From: DAOUMU01 sp034409055
Lineage (GTDB): Bacteria; Chloroflexota; Anaerolineae; 4572-78; J111
Length of the DNA stretch: 42,893 nt
Direction: 5' to 3'
NCBI GenBank assembly: GCA_034409055.1
Contig: DAOUMU010000265.1
Span: 1 to 42,893, forward strand
This document shows, piece by piece, positions 24,093 through 32,134 of the stretch (positions within the stretch are counted from its first letter, which is position 1; each line of letters opens with the position of its first letter). Made by a program: the position numbers and the translations under genes. The notes below the pieces were generated by a model that was not told the origin of the DNA, did not search any database, and saw nothing but the letters and a program-made list of their open reading frames with translations.

Positions 24093-24665
24093 TTGATAAT
24101 TCTACAAACTATTCTGGCCGAAGAGGAAACGCAGCAAGATATAAGTGTCTCTTCGAAAGAATTGAATTTTTCTGATCTCTTCCGGCAGTATTACCCCCGG
24201 GTTTATAACTATCTTCGTTACCGGGTCAGTATGCCGGAGGATGCTGAAGATTTGATCAGCGCTGTCTTTGAAAAGGCGTATACCCATCGCGCCCAATTTG
24301 ATGCGACCAGGGGCACCTTTTCAACGTGGCTGTTTCGTATTGCTCACAACACGCTGGCTAACTATTATCGAAGTCGCCAGCGCCTGTCGGCCTGGGAAAC
24401 TGAAAGTGGATTGCCAGACGGTTTGGTTACTTCTGAGTCGTTGCCCGAAACACAGGTGATCCAGAAAGAAGCGATTGCCCAATTACTGCGAGGTTTAGAG
24501 CGATTGAATGAACGTGATCAAGAAATTATCAGTCTCAAGTTTGCCGGCCGGCTGCGTAATCAAGAGATTGGTCAGATTATGGATTTGAAGGAAAAAACGG
24601 TCAGTGTCGTTCTGTTGCGAGCCATGCAACGTTTGAAGCAGCAAGTAGAGGAGATGGCACGATGA
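24093..24665 (+). CDS. ECF-type RNA polymerase sigma factor
   Basis: A 190-residue sigma-70 family protein. Region 2: 'LFRQYYPRVYNYLRYRV', 'EDAEDLISAVFEKAY' and 'TWLFRIAHNTLANYYRS'. Region 4: 'LNERDQEIISLKFAGRL', 'NQEIGQIMDLKEKTVSV'. The start is TTG 24093 (AGGT upstream); no better ATG exists before region 2. It overlaps the next gene by four bases (ATGA), the usual arrangement with its anti-sigma factor. The regulon probably includes the secreted proteins just downstream. Confidence 0.88.
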   Translation: MIILQTILAEEETQQDISVSSKELNFSDLFRQYYPRVYNYLRYRVSMPEDAEDLISAVFEKAYTHRAQFDATRGTFSTWLFRIAHNTLANYYRSRQRLSAWETESGLPDGLVTSESLPETQVIQKEAIAQLLRGLERLNERDQEIISLKFAGRLRNQEIGQIMDLKEKTVSVVLLRAMQRLKQQVEEMAR

Positions 24666-25711
24666 ACGAACAGCAGTTGGCCGACCTCTTTTCAGAACAA
24701 ATTGATTGCCTGCTGGCAGGCGAATCATTCGTTACCCCCCCTGATGTCGACGGCTTGTCGGAACTGTTGAATTTGGGACAACAACTGTCGCAAGTTAGTT
24801 TCCAGGCCAGTCCCGTCGCCCAGGCCGCTTTTCAAAGTCAACTGGCAACCTGGTTTGGCCCCCCAGCAGGTGGACTATCCACGACAATTCTGGGTATACC
24901 AAAGATTTTGTTCATGGTGATAAGTGGCCTTGTCATAGCCATTGGTATAGGGGTGGTCGGTCTGCTTGTTTCTGGCTTCGCTGGTACTACCCTCATTGAT
25001 TTTGATAATGAATCATTGATGCCGGAGGCTACCGCCTTACCGCCGGCTTCCGTGACCCCACAAAACACACCTGTACCAGCTTTGAGCCCGGCAGAGACTC
25101 CTGAACAACCGGTTTTGAGCCCGGCAAAGACCAACGAGCCACCGGTTCCAGCCACGCCGGCTGATAGCCACCCTTCAGCCACATCGTCACTGGGTGATAC
25201 GCTTCCTGTCGCCACCTCCTCATTGGGCGAGACGATCCCTACGATGACCCCGATGCCCACCGACGAAGACCCCGCCGACAATGACCCGATTGACGATGGC
25301 CGTACCGGTAACGGCAAGACTGATAATGACGATACTGGCGACAGCGATCCTACTGACCAGGATGCCGGAGATGATGCTCCTGACCAGGGCGATCATGATC
25401 GGGGCCACGGCAATGACCCGGATGGCTTCGACGAGGATAATCCCGGTAAGAGTGATGGGACCGGTAATGATAATGACCGGGGACAAGGTCAAGGGGGTGC
25501 TTCGACTGACTCCAATACAGGCGACCTCGTCGGTCCTGGGGGCGGCAGCGGTGGCCAAGGCGGCGAAGATCGTGGTAATAGCGGTGGCAGTGATGGCAGT
25601 GGTGGCGCTGGCAGCCGCCCCAGTAATCCTGGGGGGGGGCGCGGAGGTTACGGTGGTAACAGCGGTGACCACGGTGGCGGTGGTGATCAAGGCAAGGGTG
25701 GCAAAAAGTAG
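24662..25711 (+). CDS. Membrane anti-sigma-like protein with Asp/Gly-rich exterior
   Basis: A 349-residue protein starting inside the sigma gene stop (ATGA). Residues 1-75 are a soluble, mostly helical region that could bind the sigma factor. One membrane helix follows ('ILFMVISGLVIAIGIGVVGL', about residues 81-100). The remaining 240 residues are outside: a Pro/Thr-rich stalk with two 'SSLG(D/E)' units, then an Asp-rich and a Gly-rich low-complexity tail of the kind that can bind calcium or cell-wall polymers. No zinc-binding HxxxCxxC anti-sigma motif is present, so this is assigned by position and topology. Confidence 0.7.
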   Translation: MNEQQLADLFSEQIDCLLAGESFVTPPDVDGLSELLNLGQQLSQVSFQASPVAQAAFQSQLATWFGPPAGGLSTTILGIPKILFMVISGLVIAIGIGVVGLLVSGFAGTTLIDFDNESLMPEATALPPASVTPQNTPVPALSPAETPEQPVLSPAKTNEPPVPATPADSHPSATSSLGDTLPVATSSLGETIPTMTPMPTDEDPADNDPIDDGRTGNGKTDNDDTGDSDPTDQDAGDDAPDQGDHDRGHGNDPDGFDEDNPGKSDGTGNDNDRGQGQGGASTDSNTGDLVGPGGGSGGQGGEDRGNSGGSDGSGGAGSRPSNPGGGRGGYGGNSGDHGGGGDQGKGGKK

Positions 25712-25810
25712 CTACTAAACTAAAATTTTCCCAGGACCCTTGAGTTTAGACGGAGAAAAGAGACACCAACCTGACTTACCAAAAGTTATTCAAGGAGAAA
25801 GTAATTAAAG

Positions 25811-26044
25811 ATGCTAAAAATAGATAAACAAGCCCAAAATCACTCAGTTTTGTCCCACTGTCCAACTACCAGCCAGTGGGTCGTAGGTTGCGACTGGAAA
25901 CAAGTCTCTATGCCGGGCGGACAGGCCACCTGGTGGCACTGTCCGGCTTGCCGGGGATGGCATGTCTCGACGGTGGAAGTTCAAGAAACAAGCAAAGAAG
26001 TATATGGCCTGGAAATGAACCAATTAGGTTTAACCACTGCCTGA
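25811..26044 (+). CDS. Small zinc-ribbon-like protein A
   Basis: A 77-residue protein with 'SHCPTTSQWVVG' and 'WWHCPACRGWHVSTV': a CP(TT) half and a CPxC half that together can bind zinc. Clearly homologous to the gene at 26140. AAGGAG lies upstream of the ATG. Part of the putative ECF operon; function unknown. Confidence 0.6.
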   Translation: MLKIDKQAQNHSVLSHCPTTSQWVVGCDWKQVSMPGGQATWWHCPACRGWHVSTVEVQETSKEVYGLEMNQLGLTTA

Positions 26045-26139
26045 TTAGAGGATGTTTGAAAAATCCCTGTGATTCTGTTTGACTATTAGAAGAAATCGCT
26101 GACGATAATAACAGAGAAGTTGCCCAAGGAGATAATAAT

Positions 26140-26331
26140 ATGAGCACCTTGATGTATGCCCAAAAACAAAACTTCCGAGTCCTGGCTCGTTGTCCGACCA
26201 CCGGTGATCGGGTCTGGGGAAATAGCTTGATCCATCTCTCTATCAGGGGACATAAAGTGGTTTGGTGGTATTGTCCCACCTGCCAAAGTTGGCATGTCTT
26301 GATTATTGACGAAGAGCACGAAACAAGCTGA
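26140..26331 (+). CDS. Small zinc-ribbon-like protein B
   Basis: A 63-residue paralog of the gene at 25811: 'ARCPTTGDRVWG' and 'WWYCPTCQSWHVLII'. AAGGAG precedes ATG 26140. The pair arose by local duplication. The intervening 26045-26139 shows no feature. Confidence 0.6.
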   Translation: MSTLMYAQKQNFRVLARCPTTGDRVWGNSLIHLSIRGHKVVWWYCPTCQSWHVLIIDEEHETS

Positions 26332-26418
26332 GAAATATATAACCCGGGTATAAACCAGCTTGTCTAATTTTAGATTAACTTATAAAAAATTTATTAGGAA
26401 CGTTCAGGAGATGTTAAA

Positions 26419-27234
26419 ATGTTTCGCAAAAAGAATTTATTAATTTTCACCTTATGCCTTATTTTGTTGTTAAGTATTGTTTCTGTGGTTCAAGCAGCCC
26501 CTCCTTTGCAGCAGCCACAAGGTAACAGCCTGGGCGACAGTTTTGACCTGGATGAAAATGGAGACCCGGTCGACGCAACCAGCAGAGGCAACAACCTGGG
26601 CACAATTATGTCCGGGAAAAATGAGCCTGTCCCGGAGCCTACAGAGGAACCTCCCGCTGAGGAGCCCACTGGGCAGCATCCTGTGGCCAAGACGATTGCC
26701 AAATTTTTTGAGGTAGAGTATGACGAGATTATGGACCTGCATCAGGCCGGAAATGGTTTTGGGAACATTACTAAGGCCTACTTCTTCGCCGATATGCTGG
26801 ACATGACCCCCAGTGATTTGCTGGATTTGGTCCACGGCTCCGGTTGGGGCAATGTCTTGAAAGACAATGGCCTGCATCCGGGCGCTGTCGGTAATGGGAA
26901 TGGCAATCGACCGGATCATGCCGGTCCACCGGATAAGGATGACGTATCCAAAAAGGGTGGCCCTGACAACGATGGTCCCCCCGGTCAGAACCGGGGCAAT
27001 ACCCCTGGTGGCAGACCTGACACGAACCCGTCCGACCTGGTTGGGCAAGGAAATGGTAATGGTAACGGCGGCGGCAATGGTCACGGTAATAGCGGCGGCA
27101 ATAGCGGCGGCAACGGCCAAGGTAATGGGGTCAGTGGTCGTCCTAATGATGGCGGCAACGGCCGGGGCAATGCCGGTGGTAACGGCGGCGGCAATGGCGG
27201 CGGCAACGGCGGCGGTAGAGGACGCAATAAATAG
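26419..27234 (+). CDS. Secreted Gly/Asn-rich protein with duplicated helical motif
   Basis: A 271-residue exported protein with signal peptide ('LLIFTLCLILLLSIVSVVQA', cleavage after about residue 26). An N-terminal part carries 'GNSLGDSFDL' and 'GNNLGTIMSG'. A globular part (about residues 85-150) has two related units, 'EIMDLHQAGNGFGNITKAY' and 'DLLDLVHGSGWGNVLKDNG'. The last 110 residues are a Gly/Asn-rich tail with 'GGGNGHGNSGGNSGG'. The tail resembles that of the anti-sigma protein two genes upstream. Likely cell-surface or matrix protein; function not known. Confidence 0.72.
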   Translation: MFRKKNLLIFTLCLILLLSIVSVVQAAPPLQQPQGNSLGDSFDLDENGDPVDATSRGNNLGTIMSGKNEPVPEPTEEPPAEEPTGQHPVAKTIAKFFEVEYDEIMDLHQAGNGFGNITKAYFFADMLDMTPSDLLDLVHGSGWGNVLKDNGLHPGAVGNGNGNRPDHAGPPDKDDVSKKGGPDNDGPPGQNRGNTPGGRPDTNPSDLVGQGNGNGNGGGNGHGNSGGNSGGNGQGNGVSGRPNDGGNGRGNAGGNGGGNGGGNGGGRGRNK

Positions 27235-27240
27235 TTAAGA

Positions 27241-27385
27241 GGCTCTACACAAATCAGTGGAATAGAACCTTCCCGGAAGCTTAGATTTAAGGCGAAACCA
27301 CCTTGAAACGATGGTAATTACCTTCCAAAGCAGCTTCCGGGAAGGTCGGCTTCGCATCTTTTCCTGCTAATTTGTGTTGCCCCAG
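27241..27385. mobile_element. Miniature inverted-repeat element with 8-bp target duplication
   Basis: About 145 bp flanked by AGTTAAGA at 27233-27240 and 27386-27393. Ends pair through ACACAAAT (27247-27254) and ATTTGTGT (27370-27377); inside, a perfect 15-bp inverted repeat (27267-27281 with 27332-27346, ACCTTCCCGGAAGCT). No transposase. The left duplication includes the stop codon of the secreted-protein gene. Confidence 0.7.
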
Positions 27386-27397
27386 AGTTAAGAGATA

Positions 27398-28072
27398 ATG
27401 TGGTCACAATCTACTCAATCACCAAAACCTAAAAAACAACGATGGTCGATGAACATCATCGGCTATGTTCTGTGGCTATATGCAATCTTGTTAGTTGGCT
27501 GCGGTTCCTTTCTAGCCCGCGATCAGGCGGACAACCAGGTGGCTGACTCGCCGTCATCCAGTCAAAATGAAACCTCGGTTTTAGAGATGTCTCCGGCTGA
27601 ACCAACTGCCACGTTTACCCCCGTCCCAGGCATGACGGTTGAACCCGATGCTAACGCTGCTGATACGGCTGGTACTGAGGCCACGCAAACAAGTTTGGGT
27701 GACTCGATTTCACCTGGCGGTGATAATCTCTCCGTGGCAAGTCAGCCCGAAATCGGTGAAATTACCTTTGCTTTGGACGTAAGCGAGGCATATGAACCCA
27801 TCGGCCCCGGCTTTTTGTTTACCAAAGGTATTACAGAAGTACATGCCATTTTTGACTACAGCGGTATGTCAACAGAGTATACCTGGGAGCGAGTCTGGTA
27901 TTTGAACGATAAGGAGATTTCAAGAACTGCCTCGGCCTGGACCGGCCCTGAAAGTGGGGTGTTTGATTACTTTATCGACAATGGGGGTAAACCACTGCCC
28001 GCCGGTGATTGGATTTTGGAGCTTTATGTCGAAGGTGAATTGCACTCCCTGGGTGTATTCATCGTTGAGTAA
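27398..28072 (+). CDS. Lipoprotein with C-terminal beta-rich domain
   Basis: A 224-residue protein with a lipoprotein signal ('YAILLVGCGS', Cys about residue 39). A Thr/Pro/Ala linker contains 'TSLGDSISPGG', echoing the SLGD motif of the two upstream proteins. The C-terminal half ('VHAIFDYSGMSTEYTWERVW', 'LPAGDWILELYVEG') looks like a beta-sandwich. An internal ATG at 27449 is an alternative start. Last gene of the ECF cluster. Function not known. Confidence 0.65.
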   Translation: MWSQSTQSPKPKKQRWSMNIIGYVLWLYAILLVGCGSFLARDQADNQVADSPSSSQNETSVLEMSPAEPTATFTPVPGMTVEPDANAADTAGTEATQTSLGDSISPGGDNLSVASQPEIGEITFALDVSEAYEPIGPGFLFTKGITEVHAIFDYSGMSTEYTWERVWYLNDKEISRTASAWTGPESGVFDYFIDNGGKPLPAGDWILELYVEGELHSLGVFIVE

Positions 28073-28082
28073 GACTATCAAT

Positions 28083-28112
28083 TTGCGATTTGCGATTTAC
28101 GATTTACGATTG
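28083..28112. repeat. Short tandem GCGATTT/ACGATTT repeat
   Basis: Four units of (T)TGCGATT or TACGATT in a row in the gap before the convergent CuA-cytochrome gene. Confidence 0.6.
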
Positions 28113-28191
28113 GTTTGAGGTCGAGTCTCCCCGCTTGCGTTGGCAACGATTGGGCTTACAACAAGATGGACATATCGTCCTATTGAAACAG

Positions 28192-29304
28192 TTATCCCCC
28201 ATTTTGGGCAAAATCTCTTTCAAAAACAAACGTCCATAAATAATCAACCAACAGCCATGTTTCGTCCGGCGTGAAGACTGGACCAAAGCTGGGCATGCTG
28301 GTGCCCATTCCACCCCGGCGCAATTTGGCATAGTAAATGTCACCGCTTCCACCTAACATCAGGCCTGGGTCGGTAAAAGCGATTGGCCCCTTGGCCATGT
28401 TCATATCACCGTGCTGGTTCACATTTTGCGCAGCCAGCGCGTCGGCGGCAGGACCACGCCCGTCGCCGTCCTCCCCGTGACAGGCCGCGCAGTTTTTGGC
28501 ATAAAGCGCTGCGGCTACAGGCAGGCGGGCCTCGTCGATATTTGCGAGCCATAGGTAAGCTACGGCGTCCCAGGCCTCAATCTCGTCCAGGTCTGCTTGA
28601 ATCAGTAAGGCCCATGCCTCGGCCGGGCTATGGGTCTGTCGCCATACCCGGCCGGTCAGTTCAACCGGCAGGGCTTGTCCCAACTGCTTAACGACCCTGG
28701 CTCCTCGTGCAGCCGAGGGCCGCTTCGTGGGTATCACCGGCGCTTCATGAGGAGCGTCAATGTCCACGTTCCGGGCCGCCAGCGATTCCATAATCGGATC
28801 GGACGAGTCGCTCACGAACAGAGTGTCGGGATTCGCCGGATCATAGACTTCAATTGTACTCCGCATCCGCCAGTGGTTGAGGCTGCACCAGGTATTGCAA
28901 TAGAGGGTGTAACGTCCTCCCCGGTCAAAAGTCACTTCTATTTCCTTAACCTCGCCTGGATCAAGCTGCCCCAAGTCCAGCCCCAGACCCGGCCCAATGG
29001 CAATGCCATGAGTTACATCAGGAACGGAAAAGCGAAGTCGAACCGTTTCTCCAGCGGCCACCCGGATGGCATCCGGTTGAAAACCACCCGCCTCGGGCGC
29101 GGCGGCCACGATGTCAATGGTCCGCACCTCGGCCAGGGTTGTACGAAAGACGAATTGATAACCAAGGGCCGCGGCCGGTAACACGACCAGGATTACGATT
29201 AAGGCAATGAGGGCAACCAACTCGCCCCCTCTCTTGTCGTTTTCCAGGTCCGTAGGGGGCCGCTCCTGGCCAGGCTCAGAACGCAGTTCAGCCATAGGCT
29301 TCAT
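28192..29304 (-). CDS. CuA cupredoxin-cytochrome c fusion protein
   Basis: A 370-residue protein anchored by one helix ('LVALIALIVILVVLPAAALG', about residues 27-46). A cupredoxin domain carries a CuA site: 'HGIAIGPGLG' and 'CNTWCSLNHWRM' (CxxxCxxxHxxM). A C-terminal class I cytochrome c domain has 'NCAACHGEDGDG' and a distal Met in 'GTSMPSFGPVF'. ATG 29304 overlaps the upstream gene's stop (ATGA), fixing the start. The layout matches cytochrome c oxidase subunit II, but no subunit I is in the window. It is probably the electron-accepting or terminal wire of the extracytoplasmic operon 28.2-32.1 kb. Confidence 0.85.
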   Translation of the reverse strand: MKPMAELRSEPGQERPPTDLENDKRGGELVALIALIVILVVLPAAALGYQFVFRTTLAEVRTIDIVAAAPEAGGFQPDAIRVAAGETVRLRFSVPDVTHGIAIGPGLGLDLGQLDPGEVKEIEVTFDRGGRYTLYCNTWCSLNHWRMRSTIEVYDPANPDTLFVSDSSDPIMESLAARNVDIDAPHEAPVIPTKRPSAARGARVVKQLGQALPVELTGRVWRQTHSPAEAWALLIQADLDEIEAWDAVAYLWLANIDEARLPVAAALYAKNCAACHGEDGDGRGPAADALAAQNVNQHGDMNMAKGPIAFTDPGLMLGGSGDIYYAKLRRGGMGTSMPSFGPVFTPDETWLLVDYLWTFVFERDFAQNGG

Positions 29305-30674
29305 CCCAGATACAACCATAAGAAGACGGCGGTGACCCCGGCCAAAAAGCTCGATACCGGCAGCGCGCCGCGCCAGGCTTGGGCATCCGTCCGGGCATGT
29401 TGGCGACCAATGCGGTAGGCGATGACCACCGAGAAAACCAACCCGACCAACAGAAGACCCACTTGCAAGATTGTTACCAGGCCTGGCCACAACGGTGTCC
29501 ACGGCACGGACCTGGTGCCGAACAAGTTCCAGCCCCAGCCGAAAGGATCACTCAGGACCGAGGCCGCATACGAGCCATTGACGAAAACAAAGCTAAAGCT
29601 AAAGGCAATCCAGCCGGTCAAGCCCATCGGCACCAGGCTGTAAGCATAGTCCACAAAGAGGCGTTTGACCGGCACTTGTAACCGGGCTACCACCCGGGCT
29701 GCTGCGGCCGTTAGCCAGAAAAGGCCCGGAACCACCAGCAGGTTAATGGCCAGGAAACCTGTGGCATAGGCGGCCCAGTGGCGCAGCGTCTCCATATTCG
29801 CCCAGTCCTTCAGCCAACCCCACGGTCCCAGCAACACCCCGCTGTAGAGCATGGCGCAGGCCAGCATAATCAGCCCTTTGTAAGCTTCGTCCAGGCTGCG
29901 CCCCTTGGCCACGAGCAGGTCGGCTCCAAAAGGACGCAGGTTGATCGCCACATTATCTTTAGGGCAAGCCTTGAGGCACTCAGTACACATGCCGCAATAG
30001 GTATTGCGCTCCAAGTGACCGGGAAACACAACCCAGGGGCAACCGTAGCTGTGCCCATTACCAACAAGGCAGTCTTTGGTCGGGTGATCCCGGCAGACTT
30101 GGGTATCTTTGACTCGTAGTTCGATGCTTGAGGTGAGAGAGTAGAGGCCGATAAAGCCGCCCACGGGACAAACGTAGCGGCAGAAGACTCGATTCTCATA
30201 GAAGATGCTCAAGATCACACCCAGGGAGATCATTCCCAACAACACCCAGGCACTGACGCTTGGCCGGGTGAGGATGACTGTGCTGAAAATGGCCACTGCC
30301 AGAAACCCAAAGTTCTGCAGCCAGATGTTACGCAATTGGCGCGGCCAGCGCCAGCGCAGGGTGCGGAGTCGACCCGGTGTGCGCCGGATAATACCCCGCC
30401 GCTGCAGCCACTCGCCGGGGCCGGGGATGGGGCAGATGGTACACCACATCCGTCCGAAGAAGGGCACCATCACGATGATGAGCAGCGCCCACCACACAAT
30501 CCAGACAAAGATGATGCCGAAGTTATGACTCCCGGCCGGCGTGCCGAAAAAACCGGCCAGGATGGCGATGACAAAGAAAAAGAGCGTGAGCAGCATCAAT
30601 GCCGGCTGAAAGGCTCGCGATTTGAGCACTGTTTTCAGCCCTGAGAATCGAGTCAACTCAAAGCGCCAGATCAT
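29301..30674 (-). CDS. Membrane 4Fe-4S ferredoxin-type protein (NapH/NosR-like)
   Basis: A 457-residue membrane protein with about ten helices and Cys clusters typical of NapH, NosR and CcoG: 'MWCTICPIPGPGEW', 'FCRYVCPVGGFIG', and a ferredoxin pair including 'CGMCTECLKACPKDN'. Such proteins pass electrons from quinol across the membrane to periplasmic acceptors. The start ATG 30674 shares a base with the stop codon of the preceding gene (TAATG), and its own stop overlaps the CuA-cytochrome gene. It lacks the FMN domain of NosR. Likely electron source for the CuA proteins of the operon. Confidence 0.83.
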   Translation of the reverse strand: MIWRFELTRFSGLKTVLKSRAFQPALMLLTLFFFVIAILAGFFGTPAGSHNFGIIFVWIVWWALLIIVMVPFFGRMWCTICPIPGPGEWLQRRGIIRRTPGRLRTLRWRWPRQLRNIWLQNFGFLAVAIFSTVILTRPSVSAWVLLGMISLGVILSIFYENRVFCRYVCPVGGFIGLYSLTSSIELRVKDTQVCRDHPTKDCLVGNGHSYGCPWVVFPGHLERNTYCGMCTECLKACPKDNVAINLRPFGADLLVAKGRSLDEAYKGLIMLACAMLYSGVLLGPWGWLKDWANMETLRHWAAYATGFLAINLLVVPGLFWLTAAAARVVARLQVPVKRLFVDYAYSLVPMGLTGWIAFSFSFVFVNGSYAASVLSDPFGWGWNLFGTRSVPWTPLWPGLVTILQVGLLLVGLVFSVVIAYRIGRQHARTDAQAWRGALPVSSFLAGVTAVFLWLYLG

Positions 30675-31174
30675 TACGGTCCCCAGTCAGATTTGGCTAC
30701 CAACAATTTCTCCGGTTCAGCCGGATCGTTGGTGCGCAGGTGGACATGAAACTCGTGGGGACCATCCATGCCAGCGTGCATCATATAATCCATGGTCAAG
30801 AAGGCTTCCTGTCCGGGCTTGATGGTCGTCGAACTGACGACAGCTCGGGGCGGTCAACAGCCCTCTATCAACTCAACTTGGGGCTCACCCAGGATTGTCA
30901 GGGGTTGATCCCCGACGTTGTGTAGACGGAAGGTCGTACGCACTAGTGTGTCAAGCTTGACATATCCTTCATCAATGACGGTTTGGTCAACTGCCAGGCG
31001 GGGGGCGCCGGCCATCTCAGGGGCGGCCGTTGGTTGAGAATTGGCAGTGGGCCACATCATGATGCCCCCCCCGATGATTAACAATACTGCTGCCGTGATG
31101 GCCAACCAAAGCCAGGGAACCTGGCGTGGTGACGGCTGCTGTTTTCTTTGGCGATGATACTTCTTCTTGCTCAT
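30674..31174 (-). CDS. DUF1573-type membrane protein with in-frame TGA (predicted selenoprotein)
   Basis: Read through an in-frame TGA (30856-30854, residue 107) the gene encodes 166 residues ending in TAA at 30674, coupled to the next gene by TAATG. One membrane helix ('WLWLAITAAVLLIIGGGIMM') precedes an immunoglobulin-like DUF1573 domain. The TGA follows 'VELIEGC' and is followed by 'PPRAVVSSTTIKPGQ' and 'MHAGMDGPHEFHVHLRTNDP'. From family knowledge the usual sequence here is GCCPP, so TGA replaces the second Cys of a CC pair. A hairpin GTCGTC-AGTTC-GACGAC starts 12 bases after the TGA, as expected for a bacterial SECIS. GAGGAGG precedes the ATG. Alternative: a nonsense mutation. Confidence 0.8.
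30825..30841 (-). promoter_or_regulatory. Candidate SECIS hairpin after TGA 1
   Basis: On the minus strand GTCGTC, loop AGTTC, GACGAC; the loop lies 19-23 bases downstream of the TGA and contains GU. Placement fits bacterial SECIS elements, which are read by SelB. Confidence 0.5.
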
Positions 31175-31194
31175 TGTATCCTCCTCTATGCTGA

Positions 31195-31665
31195 TTATGG
31201 GACGTCTCCCGGTTCACGCGGCGGGAAACGCCAGAGATAGAAAAAAGTGGCTGTTAGGGCGACCAACATCAGCCCAACAGCCCGGGCAAACACCAGGTTA
31301 GGACCGACAACCAGTTCGCCGATCATAAAAGGATGGAGGGTGCCACAACTGACTGCGCAGCGATAGCGAAACTTGCCCACCCGTTCAGCTACAAATTCAA
31401 CTTGTTGGGAAAGACCCGGTTCCAGCCGCACTTCGATATCATGGCCGTCCAGATGGAAGCCATGCACCACGTCAGTGGCTTGCAGGGTGAGCAGCACCCG
31501 ATCACCCCGGTTGACGCGCAGCACCGGCGGATCGAAGGCGAACTGCTCGGCAGTCATTGTCACCTGGTGGGTGATCGGTTCGGTGAAGAAAGGTACTGGA
31601 ACCAGCAACACGACCAGGGCCAGGCCCATAAAAGGAAGTAAACTCAGCAGTCGGGGACGTCTCAT
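31195..31665 (-). CDS. CuA-type cupredoxin with terminal membrane anchors
   Basis: A 156-residue protein with a membrane helix at each end ('LPFMGLALVVLLVPVPFF' and 'AVGLMLVALTATFFYLW'). Between them is a cupredoxin with His ('VVHGFHLDGHDIEV') and the CuA ligand set 'CAVSCGTLHPFM' (CxxxCxxxHxxM). This resembles the soluble part of cytochrome oxidase subunit II or the CuA domain of nitrous oxide reductase. ATG 31665 overlaps the stop of the PCYCGC gene (ATGA). Likely a membrane-tethered electron carrier. Confidence 0.83.
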   Translation of the reverse strand: MRRPRLLSLLPFMGLALVVLLVPVPFFTEPITHQVTMTAEQFAFDPPVLRVNRGDRVLLTLQATDVVHGFHLDGHDIEVRLEPGLSQQVEFVAERVGKFRYRCAVSCGTLHPFMIGELVVGPNLVFARAVGLMLVALTATFFYLWRFPPREPGDVP

Positions 31666-32117
31666 TGAACCGGTTCTGTGTTGGTTGGGGGACCGTACTG
31701 GCTATACTCGGCCTCTATGTAAGACCGGATCTCTTTCACGTCTTTGCCTTCACGCATCAACCGCATCACGTCCCGCGTGATGTCAATGCAGATGCTTCAG
31801 CCAAAAGCGTGGTTTTCAAACTCGATGGCCCCATCAGGCCGGATTTCTTTAATGTAGCAATCCAAATTGTTCTGATGGCCCACTGCCCCGCAGCCACAGT
31901 AGCAGGGGAAGGCGCTCAGTACATCGGGGTTGGCAATGGCGAAGCGATAGGCTTCCTTCACCTGCGGTGGCGCGTCCTGAACAAAATCTGGCAAGGTCGA
32001 CTCAGGAGCCAGAGTTAACTCCACCTGCCTTGTCCCGGCTGAACCGGCGCAGGCGCTGACCCCCACTATTGAGGCTAAGAAGAGTAATGTTATCAAAATG
32101 ATGAAGCGAGATTTCAT
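31662..32117 (-). CDS. PCYCGC-motif lipoprotein with in-frame TGA (predicted selenoprotein)
   Basis: Read through an in-frame TGA (31799-31797, residue 107) the gene gives 151 residues and its TGA stop overlaps the next ATG (ATGA). It has a lipoprotein signal ending 'VGVSAC', then 'FPCYCGCGAVGHQNNLDC', the hallmark of the PCYCGC family, and 'IEFENHAFG' directly before the TGA. After it come 'SICIDITRDVMRLMREGK' and 'EAEYSQYGPP', which match the family's continuation, where family members have HAxGCGxC. TGA therefore replaces a conserved Cys. A 7-bp hairpin begins 14 bases after it. GAGG precedes ATG 32117. Role unknown; its many Cys suggest copper or thiol-disulfide work. Confidence 0.82.
31764..31782 (-). 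promoter_or_regulatory. Candidate SECIS hairpin after TGA 2
   Basis: On the minus strand CATCACG, loop CGGGA, CGTGATG; the loop lies 22-26 bases after the TGA. Confidence 0.5.
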
Positions 32118-32134
32118 ACTTTTACCTCATATGT

